A DNA stretch of 64,000 nucleotides, taken from assembly GCF_005146945.1 (NCBI RefSeq), contig NZ_SWMS01000021.1, forward strand, positions 1-64,000, read 5' to 3'. Made by a program: the position numbers and the translations under genes. Each line of letters begins with the position of its first letter. Position 1 is the first letter of the stretch. The notes beneath the pieces are model-generated. The model saw only the letters and a list, made by a program, of their open reading frames with translations. It was not told the DNA's origin and searched no databases. This document shows positions 51,417 through 59,970 of this stretch, one piece after another. This DNA comes from Prauserella endophytica (GTDB lineage: Bacteria; Actinomycetota; Actinomycetes; Mycobacteriales; Pseudonocardiaceae).

Positions 51417-53723
51417 TCAGTCGAACCAGCCGGACCAGCCGAACAGCGGTGGCTGCGAGGACTTCGATGGCCGAGGGTGTTCGGGCGCCGGTTTCCCTGG
51501 TGCCTGGGGCTTCTCTGGCTTCTGGGGTTTCGGGCGTTCCGGCCGCGGCGGCTCCGGTGCCGTCGGCCGTCCCGGCGACGTGGGCAGGCCGGGCCAATGC
51601 GATCGCGTGGGCGGTGTGGTGGTGGTCGTGCTGGTCGTCGTGCTCGGCGCGGCCGGCATGGACGGCGCTGACGGCGCTGACGGCGCTGACGGTGCTGACG
51701 GCGCTGACGGCGCCGGTTCCGGCGTGGTGGTCGGTGCCGGGCGGTTCTTACCCGGTTTGTCCGGCCAGTGGCACCAGTGGCCGAGGCACTTGACCTCCAC
51801 GGTCTCCGACGTGTGCGCGCTGCCGACCGTCGCGGACACGGTGACGTTCTTCTTCTCGAACGCGTCGAAGAAGTGCGAGCGCACCACGACCCAGAAGCGG
51901 ATGGTCTCGCCCGGTTCGAGCGGATGCGTGGTCCGGCACGTCACGGAGTCGCCGCGGCGGTCGCAGGCGGCGGGGCGGTTGAGCGGCGAGGCGTGTGCGG
52001 CCTCGTCGACGGTCATCGTCGCCTCGCGCGCGACCGGGCCGTCGTTGCGGACCTGCACCGACAGTGCCCGGCCCCACGGGTGGAAGGCCGGGTGGACCCG
52101 CAGGTACACCGCGTCTTCCTGGACGGGCGCCACCCGCACCGGGACCCGGATCGAGACCTCGACGGGGCTGCCCGAGTTGACGGTGCCGGTGATCTGCCCC
52201 GACACCGCGTCGGCGGCCGCCCGCACCCGGAACACCAGCACCGCCGACTCGCCGGGTTCGAGGCCCTCCTGCGTCCGGCAGGTGACGGTGCCCGTACCGC
52301 CGGGGCACGTGACGCGCTCGGTCTGCTGCGCCTGGCGGGCCACCGGTCCGCCAGGCGGTGCCCCGCCGCCTCCCGTCGCGGGGCCGATGGCGGAGACGCC
52401 CTCTGGCAGGTTGAGCGTGACCGACACGGGTTCGGAGACCGTGCCGCCGTCGTTGCGGACGGTGATCGGCAGGTCGACGGCCGAGCCACCGGGGTCGAGC
52501 GCGATGCCGTCTGGCGGGGAGTCAGCGGTGACCTGCGGCGGCGCCGGAGCGGGCGGCGGCGGTGGGGCCGGTTCCTGCGGGACCGGCTGCTGCGCGGGCG
52601 GCGGAACGACCGGTGGTGGCGCGGGCTCGGCGGGCTCCGGCGCCGGTGGAGCGGGCGGAGCGGGCGGAGCGGGTGGAGCGGCAGGCGGGTTGGCCGGCGC
52701 CTGCACCGCAGGTGGGGGCGGAGGTGCGGCGGCGGCCGGGATCTCCCGCTGACCGCCCGCGGTGAGCGCCACGGCGATCGCGGCCGCCATCGCGACCCCG
52801 GAGGCGGCGACGCCGACGAACTGGCGGGGACCGGAGGCGGCGGCGCTCGCGGCACCACCGGCCGACCCGGCCGCAGCGCCCGCACCGATCGCGGTCGCGG
52901 CGCTCGCCTTGCCCGCGCCGGCCAGCGCGAGGTAGCCGAGCACCCCGCCGCCGAGCACGAGCGGAGCGACGATCGCGCGCAGCGCGCCGTTGACGTCGGC
53001 GAGCTCGGCGGCCAGCGCGCGGCAGTCGGCGCACTCGTCGAGGTGCTGCTCCACCTGGGCCCGCTCGCGCTTGGACAGCCCCGAGCGCGTCCACGCGCCG
53101 AGCTTGTCGGCCGTGGCCCGGCAGCGGTCGGCGGACACCTCTGCGAGGTGCACCTGCAGGTATGCCTGGCGCAGCCCCTCGCGGGCACGGTAGGCGAGCG
53201 CTGAGACGCCGTTGGGGGTGAGCCCGAGCAGCGGCGCCACCTCGGCGGGCGACTGCTGCTCGATCTCGGTGTGCCACAGCACGGCCTGCCAGCGCTCGGG
53301 CAGCCGCGCGAACGCCTTGGCCGCGAGCGTGCGCTCGAGCCCGGCCATGGCCGTGTCGGAGAACGGCACCGTCAGCGCTTCGGCGCCCGCGCCGCCGACC
53401 GTGGTCATGTCGTCGGAGAGGTCGACGCGCTTGTCCTTGCGCGTCTTGTCGTAGGCAGTGTGCCGCAGCGCCGTCAGCAGGTAGGCGCGGAACGCGCTGT
53501 CGGGGCCCTTGCCCGCGCGCAGCGCGTCGAGCACCTTGGAGAACGCCTCCGAGACCAGGTCGTCGGCCTCCGTGGACGACCGCGCGAGCTGCCGGGCGAG
53601 GTTGTAGGCCGCCGAGACGTGCCGCTCGTACAAGGGCCCATAGGACTCGAGCCTGCCCTCTCTCACCGCCGCGATGAGCTCGGCATCGCTGGGACCACTG
53701 GGGTCGGCGGGGGCGGTGGTCAC
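51417..53723 (-). CDS. Membrane-anchored ECF-like sigma factor with extracytoplasmic domain
   Basis: 768 aa in one frame. Residues about 10-95 are sigma region 2, and about 125-190 region 4 with a helix-turn-helix (EVAPLLGLTPNGVSALAYRA). An anti-sigma-type zinc finger H227-x3-C231-x2-C234 (HLDECADC) follows, then hydrophobic stretches (about 252-270 and 302-322) that can anchor it. Next come a Pro-rich linker, about 270 residues of DUF11/Ig-like beta structure with paired cysteines, and a Ser/Thr/Pro-rich tail. Separate sigma and anti-sigma genes would do the same job; here they are fused, so release probably needs proteolysis. AAAGGAGAG before the GTG at 53723 fixes the start. Confidence 0.82.
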   Translation of the reverse strand: MTTAPADPSGPSDAELIAAVREGRLESYGPLYERHVSAAYNLARQLARSSTEADDLVSEAFSKVLDALRAGKGPDSAFRAYLLTALRHTAYDKTRKDKRVDLSDDMTTVGGAGAEALTVPFSDTAMAGLERTLAAKAFARLPERWQAVLWHTEIEQQSPAEVAPLLGLTPNGVSALAYRAREGLRQAYLQVHLAEVSADRCRATADKLGAWTRSGLSKRERAQVEQHLDECADCRALAAELADVNGALRAIVAPLVLGGGVLGYLALAGAGKASAATAIGAGAAAGSAGGAASAAASGPRQFVGVAASGVAMAAAIAVALTAGGQREIPAAAAPPPPPAVQAPANPPAAPPAPPAPPAPPAPEPAEPAPPPVVPPPAQQPVPQEPAPPPPPAPAPPQVTADSPPDGIALDPGGSAVDLPITVRNDGGTVSEPVSVTLNLPEGVSAIGPATGGGGAPPGGPVARQAQQTERVTCPGGTGTVTCRTQEGLEPGESAVLVFRVRAAADAVSGQITGTVNSGSPVEVSIRVPVRVAPVQEDAVYLRVHPAFHPWGRALSVQVRNDGPVAREATMTVDEAAHASPLNRPAACDRRGDSVTCRTTHPLEPGETIRFWVVVRSHFFDAFEKKNVTVSATVGSAHTSETVEVKCLGHWCHWPDKPGKNRPAPTTTPEPAPSAPSAPSAPSAPSAPSMPAAPSTTTSTTTTTPPTRSHWPGLPTSPGRPTAPEPPRPERPKPQKPEKPQAPGKPAPEHPRPSKSSQPPLFGWSGWFD
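51661..51714 (-). repeat. 9-bp tandem repeat in the sigma-factor tail
   Basis: Six 9-bp units (GACGGCGCT on the plus strand) encode consecutive Ala-Pro-Ser triplets in the predicted extracytoplasmic tail; a slippage-prone length. Confidence 0.85.
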
Positions 53724-53829
53724 GGCTCTCCTTTCCCGGGCGGACACCTGTTTAGATGCCGCGCAGCGCCAAGTGTGACGGATCGGGTTTGTCGCGTCAC
53801 GCCATGGGTGAAGCCATGCCCCGGGAGTC

Positions 53830-53857
53830 GCAACCGGTTCACCCGTTGTTTCGTCTG
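53830..53857 (+). promoter_or_regulatory. ECF-type promoter motif
   Basis: GCAACC, a 16-nt spacer, then CGTCTG, close to the GGAAC-N16-CGTC pattern of many ECF promoters. It points to the degenerate GGDEF gene at 53928 and lies in the 204-bp gap behind the membrane-anchored sigma gene, so that gene pair may be a regulon. Inference. Confidence 0.45.
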
Positions 53858-53927
53858 ATTCTCGTCACGGGGACCGGGTACGCGCGTCCCGTGATCAGGC
53901 AAGGTTCTCAGTTGGAAGGGGGTGTGT

Positions 53928-54794
53928 GTGGACGCGCCTGCGACGGGTTCGCTGTCCGATCCGGACGGCGAGCGCCCCGAAGCCGCGTGGCGGACCGCGC
54001 CGGACCGTTTCCTGCGCACACTGCGTGCCCGCTGGCGGACGGCGAGCCTCGCCTCGGGGTGGCGGTTTCCGAGTGACTGGGGGATTCCCGAGGTCGACGC
54101 CGTGTGCGCCGCGATCGTGAAGCACGGCGGTGCCGACGGTGCGCTGCCCGCGCTCGCGGGGCTCGGCAGGGCGAGGGCGACTTCCGGGGCGGGGCTGGAG
54201 GAGACGCTCACGGACCTCGCGGCCCTGCACGCCGTGCTCGCCGACCCGGCGGCCACGGACGGGTTCGTCGCCCCCGACGTCGACGCGACCCCTGCCCGAT
54301 TACTCCGCGTGACCGCTGTCGCCTGGGCGGATGTCGCCCTGGACCAGCTGACGCGCGCCGAGGTGAGCGATCCGCTCACCGGGTTGCCCACGAGCGCGTA
54401 CCTGCGCACCCGGCTCGCCGAGCTGTACCGCCAGGCCGAGCGCGACGACGAGCGCGTGGCCGACGACCACGCGCTCGTGGTGGTGACCATGGACTTCTCG
54501 AAGGCCGCTGGCTGGACCCGGCTGACCGGAATGATCCTGGCGGCCGACGCGCTGCGGGTCGCCTTCGACGGCGGGGAGAGCCTCGCGGTGCTCGGTCCGT
54601 CGACCGTCGCCGCCGTGGCGACGCGCGACGCCGGTGTGGCGGCCCGTGCCGTGCGCCTGCGCAGGGAGCTGACGGAGCGGCTTGAGGTCGATGCGCAGCT
54701 GCACGAGGTGGGTACCCCGAGGATCAATGTGGTCCGGCTGCCCGGCGACCACAGGGCAGCGTGCGAGCTGCTCGACACGCTGAGCCGGAACTGA
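53928..54794 (+). CDS. Protein with a degenerate GGDEF-like domain
   Basis: 288 aa. DPLTGLP (148-154) followed by YLRTRL is the opening signature of diguanylate cyclase domains, but the catalytic loop reads GGESL (215-219) instead of GGDEF, so cyclic-di-GMP synthesis is unlikely. It could bind a nucleotide or serve as a scaffold. The N-terminal 130 residues are unrecognised and helical. GTG 53928 is chosen with GGAAGG upstream; GTG 53922 is also in frame. An ECF-like promoter precedes it. Confidence 0.7.
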   Translation: MDAPATGSLSDPDGERPEAAWRTAPDRFLRTLRARWRTASLASGWRFPSDWGIPEVDAVCAAIVKHGGADGALPALAGLGRARATSGAGLEETLTDLAALHAVLADPAATDGFVAPDVDATPARLLRVTAVAWADVALDQLTRAEVSDPLTGLPTSAYLRTRLAELYRQAERDDERVADDHALVVVTMDFSKAAGWTRLTGMILAADALRVAFDGGESLAVLGPSTVAAVATRDAGVAARAVRLRRELTERLEVDAQLHEVGTPRINVVRLPGDHRAACELLDTLSRN

Positions 54795-54911
54795 CCGGGC
54801 CTTGTGCGCGGTTCGATTCCGATTCGTGATTTCCTTGATAGGTGAGGCAGCCAGGGAACGGCGCGGCGGCACTCCAGGAAACAAGACTTTGACCAGCGGG
54901 GATGGAAAACC

Positions 54912-56252
54912 GTGAAGCAGGTCCTGCCCACCACCACCGATCCCGGAGTCCGCTCCGAGCGGGGATCCCGACGGCTCGCGCTGCGCACCTCCCTGCTCCG
55001 GTTGTTCGTCCGTCCCCGTTCGATGGCGCTGCTGGTGGCGCTGCCCGTGCTCGCCGTGGTCGCCGGCATCGTCGGCTGGCTGCTCGACTGGCGGCTCGGC
55101 GTCGACAGCGCGGTGTACCGCGCCGGCGCGGTGACGCTGCTGAACGGCGATCCGCTTTACGAGGGCAACACCCTCGGGCCCGAACCGTGGTGGGCTCTGC
55201 TCCCGTTCACCTACCCGCCGACGGCCGCGCTGCTGTTCGTCCCGCTGGCCGTGCTGCCCGTGCAGGTGGCGTGGGGCGTGGTGGCCGCGGTGTCGTTCCT
55301 CGCGATGGCGCTGGTGATCCGCGTGGCGATCGGGGCACTGCCCCGGCCCTCCGGTGAGCTGCCGCGCTGGGCCTCGCCCGCCCGCACCACGCTGATCTTC
55401 GCGATCGTGTTCTTCGCGCTCGAACCGGTGTGGCGCACGATCTTCCTTGGCCAGATCAACCTGATTCTCATGGCGCTGGTCGTGCTCGACGTGCTGGTGA
55501 TCAGCGCACGTGGCAGCCGCTGGGGCGGGGTGCTCGTCGGCGTCGCCGCGGCCGTCAAGCTCACGCCGTTGATCTTCATCCCGCACCTGCTGTTCACGGG
55601 CCGCAAGATGGACGCCCTGCGCGCCCTGTTGACGTTCTTCGGCCTGCAGGCGCTGATGTTCGCACTGATCCCGAACGACGCGTGGCGGTTCTGGACCCAC
55701 ACCGTGTCCGACCAGGGCCGCATCGGTCCCATGCACTGGGCCGGCAACCAGTCGCTGAACGGTCTGGTCAACCGGCTCTCGGACCTCGCGCCGTGGTCGT
55801 CGACGGTGGCGCTGGCCATCGGCGCGGCGCTCGCGCCGGCCGCGATCTGGCTGATGCTGCGCTTCCACCGGCGAGGCCGGCCGCTCGAGGCGCTGCTGGT
55901 GACCGCGTTCTACGCGCTGCTCGTCTCGCCGGTGTCCTGGTCGCATCACTGGGTGTGGGCGGTGCCGCTGATCGTGCTGCTGGTGTCGCGGCTGCCGCAG
56001 ACCACCCCGGCGACGGCGGGCAAGCGCTGGCTCGCGGCCGGTGCGGTGATCGTGGTGTTCGTGAGCTGCGTGCTGCTGGTGCTGCCCAACGGGCGGAACC
56101 TCGAGCTGCACTGGGCGTTCTGGCAGTACGTGCTCGGCAGCGCCTACATCCTCATGCCGATCGTGCTGACCGCGGTGCTGGCCGGTCGCTGGCTGTGGCA
56201 GCGGCGGCGGGCGGCTGAGGAACGTGCCCCGGATCTCACCGCGGCCCATTGA
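54912..56252 (+). CDS. GT87-family (DUF2029) glycosyltransferase, mannosyltransferase type
   Basis: 446 aa with about 10-11 membrane helices. After the first helix the loop DWRLGVDSAVYRAGA carries the acidic residue of GT-C enzymes, and the conserved FTYPPTAALLFVPLAVLP follows. GT87 proteins use polyprenyl-phosphate mannose to extend PIM, lipomannan or other envelope glycans on the outer face of the membrane. GTG start. The acceptor cannot be told from sequence. Confidence 0.88.
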   Translation: MKQVLPTTTDPGVRSERGSRRLALRTSLLRLFVRPRSMALLVALPVLAVVAGIVGWLLDWRLGVDSAVYRAGAVTLLNGDPLYEGNTLGPEPWWALLPFTYPPTAALLFVPLAVLPVQVAWGVVAAVSFLAMALVIRVAIGALPRPSGELPRWASPARTTLIFAIVFFALEPVWRTIFLGQINLILMALVVLDVLVISARGSRWGGVLVGVAAAVKLTPLIFIPHLLFTGRKMDALRALLTFFGLQALMFALIPNDAWRFWTHTVSDQGRIGPMHWAGNQSLNGLVNRLSDLAPWSSTVALAIGAALAPAAIWLMLRFHRRGRPLEALLVTAFYALLVSPVSWSHHWVWAVPLIVLLVSRLPQTTPATAGKRWLAAGAVIVVFVSCVLLVLPNGRNLELHWAFWQYVLGSAYILMPIVLTAVLAGRWLWQRRRAAEERAPDLTAAH

Positions 56253-56278
56253 CCGGCGAAGCGCTTCTGACCTGCCCG

Positions 56279-56284
56279 TAAGCT
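56279..56284 (+). promoter_or_regulatory. Putative -10 box of purK (leaderless)
   Basis: TAAGCT, 9 nt before the ATG. Confidence 0.35.
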
Positions 56285-56293
56285 GAACCCGCT

Positions 56294-57475
56294 ATGGATA
56301 CTCGCACCGGACTTCCCGTGGTCGGCATGGTTGGCGGCGGCCAGCTCGCCAGGATGACGCACCAGGCGGCCATCTCGCTCGGCCAGTCGCTGCGCGTGCT
56401 CGCGGCGGGAGAGAACGAATCGGCCGGGCTCGTCGCAGGCGAGGTCGTGTACGGCCACCACACCGACCTGGAGGCGCTGCGGTCGTTCGCGCGCGGGGTC
56501 GACGTGCTGACGTTCGACCACGAGCACGTGCCGGGCGAGCACCTGCTGACGCTGGCTATGGAGGGCGTCGTGGTCCGCCCCGGGCCCGGCGCGCTGGCGT
56601 TCGCGCAGAACAAGCTGCTGATGCGCGAGCGCATGGCGGCACACGACTTCCCCGGCCCGGCGTTCGCCGAGGTGTCCGATGTGGACGACGTCCTCAAGTT
56701 CGGCGAGGCCCACTCCTGGCCGGTGGTCCTCAAGGCCGCGACCGGCGGGTACGACGGCAGGGGCGTGTGGATGGTCGACTCGCCCGCGGACGCGCGCGGC
56801 CTCGTGCCCGAGCTGCTGGACGCGGGCACGTCGCTGCTCGTCGAGGAGAAGGTCGCCATGCGCAGGGAGCTCTCGGCGCTGGTGGCCCGCTCGCCGTTCG
56901 GACAGGGCGCGGCCTGGCCCGTGGTGGAGACCGTGCAGTCGAACGGCATCAACACCGAGGTGCTGGCGCCCGCGCCCGGGCTGACCGCACGGCGGACGCA
57001 GGAGGCGCAGGACCTCGCGCTGCGGATCGCGACGGAGCTCGACGTCGTGGGCGTGCTGGCGGTGGAGCTGTTCGAGACCGACGGCGGACTGCTGGTCAAC
57101 GAGCTCGCGATGCGCCCGCACAACTCCGGGCACTGGACGATGGACGGCAGCCGGACGTCGCAGTTCGAGCAACACCTGCGCGCCGTGCTGGACTACCCGC
57201 TCGGCGTGACGGAGCTGCTCTCGCCGACCGTGATGGCCAATGTCCTCGGGGCGCCGGAGACCCCGGCGATGCGCCCCGACGAGCGGCTGCACCACCTGTT
57301 CGCGCGGTTCCCGGACGCGCGCGTGCACCTGTACGGCAAGGGTGAACGGCCGGGCCGCAAGCTCGGCCACGTGAACATGCTCGGCCCGCTGACCGACGAG
57401 CTGCGGCAGCGCGCCCGGCTCGCCTCCCACTGGCTGTCCCACGCCGAATGGCTCGACGGCTACCAGATCCACTGA
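56294..57475 (+). CDS. purK: N5-carboxyaminoimidazole ribonucleotide synthase
   Basis: 393 aa ATP-grasp enzyme that carboxylates AIR to N5-CAIR with ATP and bicarbonate. [11 protein letters not shown] at the N-terminus is the PurK preATP-grasp signature, [10 protein letters not shown] the ATP-binding glycine loop, and [14 protein letters not shown] the metal-binding segment. purE follows after 14 nt. Confidence 0.95.
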   Translation: MDTRTGLPVVGMVGGGQLARMTHQAAISLGQSLRVLAAGENESAGLVAGEVVYGHHTDLEALRSFARGVDVLTFDHEHVPGEHLLTLAMEGVVVRPGPGALAFAQNKLLMRERMAAHDFPGPAFAEVSDVDDVLKFGEAHSWPVVLKAATGGYDGRGVWMVDSPADARGLVPELLDAGTSLLVEEKVAMRRELSALVARSPFGQGAAWPVVETVQSNGINTEVLAPAPGLTARRTQEAQDLALRIATELDVVGVLAVELFETDGGLLVNELAMRPHNSGHWTMDGSRTSQFEQHLRAVLDYPLGVTELLSPTVMANVLGAPETPAMRPDERLHHLFARFPDARVHLYGKGERPGRKLGHVNMLGPLTDELRQRARLASHWLSHAEWLDGYQIH

Positions 57476-57489
57476 GAGGTACGAAGATC

Positions 57490-57990
57490 GTGAGTAACCC
57501 CGTCGTCGGCGTCATCATGGGCAGCGACTCGGATTGGCCGGTGCTGGAAGCCGCCGGACAGGCCCTCGACGAGTTCGAGGTGTCCTACGAGGTCGGCGTC
57601 TACTCGGCGCACCGGACCCCGCAGCGCATGCTCGACTACGCGCGCAGCGCGGCGGACCGCGGGATCAAGGTGATCATCGCGGGTGCGGGGGGTGCCGCTC
57701 ACCTGCCGGGGATGGTGGCCTCGGCGACGCCGTTGCCCGTGATCGGGGTCCCGGTGCCGCTGAAGTACCTCGACGGCCTGGACTCCCTCCTCTCGATCGT
57801 GCAGATGCCCGCCGGGGTACCGGTCGCGACGGTGTCGGTCGGCGGTGCCCGCAACGCGGGCCTGCTGGCGGTACGGATCCTCGCGGCAGGCGACGAGGCG
57901 CTGTGCGCCCGCATGTCGGCCTTCCAGGCCGACCTGGAGCAGCTCGTCCTCGACAAGGACGCCGCCCTCCGCGAGAAGCTGACCCACTGA
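57490..57990 (+). CDS. purE: N5-CAIR mutase
   Basis: 166 aa class I PurE, converting N5-CAIR to CAIR, the next step of purine synthesis after PurK. Signatures: [16 protein letters not shown] (catalytic His) and [12 protein letters not shown]. The GTG at 57490 is chosen: GAGAGG lies 10 nt upstream, and the family starts shortly before [10 protein letters not shown]. An open frame beginning inside purK is rejected. Confidence 0.95.
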   Translation: MSNPVVGVIMGSDSDWPVLEAAGQALDEFEVSYEVGVYSAHRTPQRMLDYARSAADRGIKVIIAGAGGAAHLPGMVASATPLPVIGVPVPLKYLDGLDSLLSIVQMPAGVPVATVSVGGARNAGLLAVRILAAGDEALCARMSAFQADLEQLVLDKDAALREKLTH

Positions 57991-57992
57991 CG

Positions 57993-58206
57993 CCGCCGCG
58001 AGTCCTCCGCTCCAGCGCGCGAGTCGCGCACTCACGACGCCGAGTTGTGCGTTCGGGACGCCGAGTTCTGCGTTCGGGACTGCAGGCACGGCGCCGGATG
58101 TGCGGGAGTGCGCAACTCGCGGTCGGGAGTGCGGAACTCGCGGTCGGGAGTGCGGAACTCGCGGTCGGGAGTGCGCAACTCGCGGTCGGGAGTGCGGAAC
58201 TCGCGG
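57993..58206. repeat. Tandem repeat family C, array 3 (bipartite, inverted)
   Basis: The left half has units of the CGCCGAGTTCTGCGTTCGGG type (as in array 1); after position about 58100 the units turn round to GGGAGTGCGGAACTCGCGGTC (five near-identical copies). The two halves can pair, so the transcript of either convergent gene would end in a long imperfect hairpin. Confidence 0.82.
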
Positions 58207-58214
58207 ACCGGGTG

Positions 58215-59863
58215 TCAGGTGAGTTGCTTTCGGAGCTCGCGTTTGAGCACCTTGCCGGCCGCCGACACCGGAATCGCCTCGACGAAGTGCAGCTCCCGCA
58301 GCCGCTTGTACGGCACGACCCGCCTGTTCACGGCCTCCAGCAGCGCCTCCGCTTCCGCCTGCTCGTGCCCCGGGGCGCGCACGACGAACGCGACCGGCAG
58401 CTCGCCCGCCTCTTGGCTCCGCTTGCCGACCACCGCCGCCGCGGCGACCTGCGGCAACGAGATGAGCAGCTCCTCGAGCTCCCTCGGGTAGACGTTGTAG
58501 CCCTTGTAAAGCAGCATGTCCTTCTTGCGGTCCACAATGGATAGATAGCCGTCGTCGTCGAGCACTCCGATGTCGCCGGTGTGCAGCCAGCCGTCGACGA
58601 GCACGGCGGCCGTCTCCTCGGGCCGGTTGTGGTAGCCCTGCATGACCTGTGGTCCCCGGATGCACACCTCGCCGGGCAGGTTCGGCCCGACGGCCTCCTC
58701 GCCGCCCTCGGCAGCGACGATCTTGACCTCCGTGTCGAACGTCGGCACCCCGACCGCGCCGACCTTGCGGACGCCGGAACGCCACGTCGGCGAGAGCGTC
58801 GCGCCCATCGTCACCTCCGTGAGCCCGTAGCCCTCGGCGATCACCGCGTCGGGGAACCGCTCGCGCAACGCGTTGATCATCTCGTGGGGCATCGGTGCGG
58901 CGCCCGAGGTGATGGTGCGCACCGACGACAGGTCGCTCGCGTGGAACTCCGGGCACGCGAGCAGGGCGGCGAACAGCGCGGGCGCGCCACCCATCGTGGT
59001 GACGCGCAGCCGCTCGGCATCGACCACATAGGACGGTGGGTCGAACCGCTGATGCACTACCGCCGTGCCGCCGTTCAGCACGCTGACGTTCAGCGCGCCG
59101 ATGGTGCCCATGGCGTGGAACCACGGCGTGAGGTTGATGCCGATGCCGGTGCCGAGCCGGATCGGCCACTCCTCCTCGGAGCCGATCTGGTCGAGGCCGG
59201 GGTTGCCCTCGTCGTCCACTGTCGGCACGCAACCGGAGCCCCAGCACGCGTACTGCAGCGTGTTGACGACGACGTTGCGGTGCGTGAGCCGAACCCCCTT
59301 CGACCGGCCCGTGGTGCCGCCCGTGTACGCGAGATGTGCGAGGTCGCTCGCCGGGTCGATGCGGACGTCGGGTGGGGTGGCGTCGGCGTGGGCGTGGAAG
59401 GCGTCGAAGTCGGCCTGCCCCTGCTCCACTGGCTGGTACACGAGGACGGTGCCGATGCCTGTGCCGTCCAGCGCCTTGGCAACTGGGCCGTAGGTCACCA
59501 CCGCGACGGCGCCGCAGTCGGCGAGTTGCGCGGCGAGGTCCTGCGGCGGGAGCAACGGGTTGGCGGGGCTGAACGTTGCACCCAGAGCAGCGTGCCGTAG
59601 TAGGCGACCGGGAAGGCGAGGCAGTTCGGCAGGTGCAGGGCCACGGTGTCGCCTGGCCCGATGCCGCGGTCCCGCAGTGCGTTGGCGAACCGGCACGCCT
59701 GGTCCCAGAGACCGGTGAACGTGAGGTGCTGCTCGCCGTGCTGGAAGGCGGTCCGGTCGCCGTATCGAGCCGCCGCGCCCGCGAGCAGGGCGCCGACCGG
59801 GGCATCGGGGTAGGTGAGAGAGGAGGGGAGCCCAGGAGGTCGCAACGTCGTTGTGATCGACAT
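58215..59863 (-). pseudogene. 4-coumarate-CoA ligase-like acyl-CoA synthetase, frameshifted
   Basis: ANL-family synthetase whose reading frame breaks once. From the ATG at 59863 the product runs to YYGTLLW, then the homologous sequence continues in another frame as GATFSPANPLLPPQDLA. Loss of one base near 59583-59590 explains it (LLL-GATF expected). After the break all motifs are present: YTGGTTGRSKGV, YGLTEVTMG, GWLHTGDIG and SAAGKVLKREL. If the shift is real, the gene is inactive or makes two fragments; a sequencing error is also possible. The substrate would be an aryl or fatty acid. TACTGT lies 6 nt before the ATG. Confidence 0.8.
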
Positions 59864-59869
59864 CACTCG

Positions 59870-59875
59870 ACAGTA
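59870..59875 (-). promoter_or_regulatory. Putative -10 box of the acyl-CoA synthetase gene (leaderless)
   Basis: TACTGT, 6 nt before the ATG. Confidence 0.35.
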
Positions 59876-59970
59876 GGGAGGGTGCGGCCAAGAACACAAG
59901 GATGACCTAGTAAACCGTCACTAACATCGACTGGTGGTAGCCGACTTGTCCCGATCGAAAGGTGGCGCAG

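Noticed and set aside
51661-51714. Phase-variable switch in the sigma-factor gene
   Set aside because: The units are 9 bp, so slippage changes the tail length but does not shift the frame.
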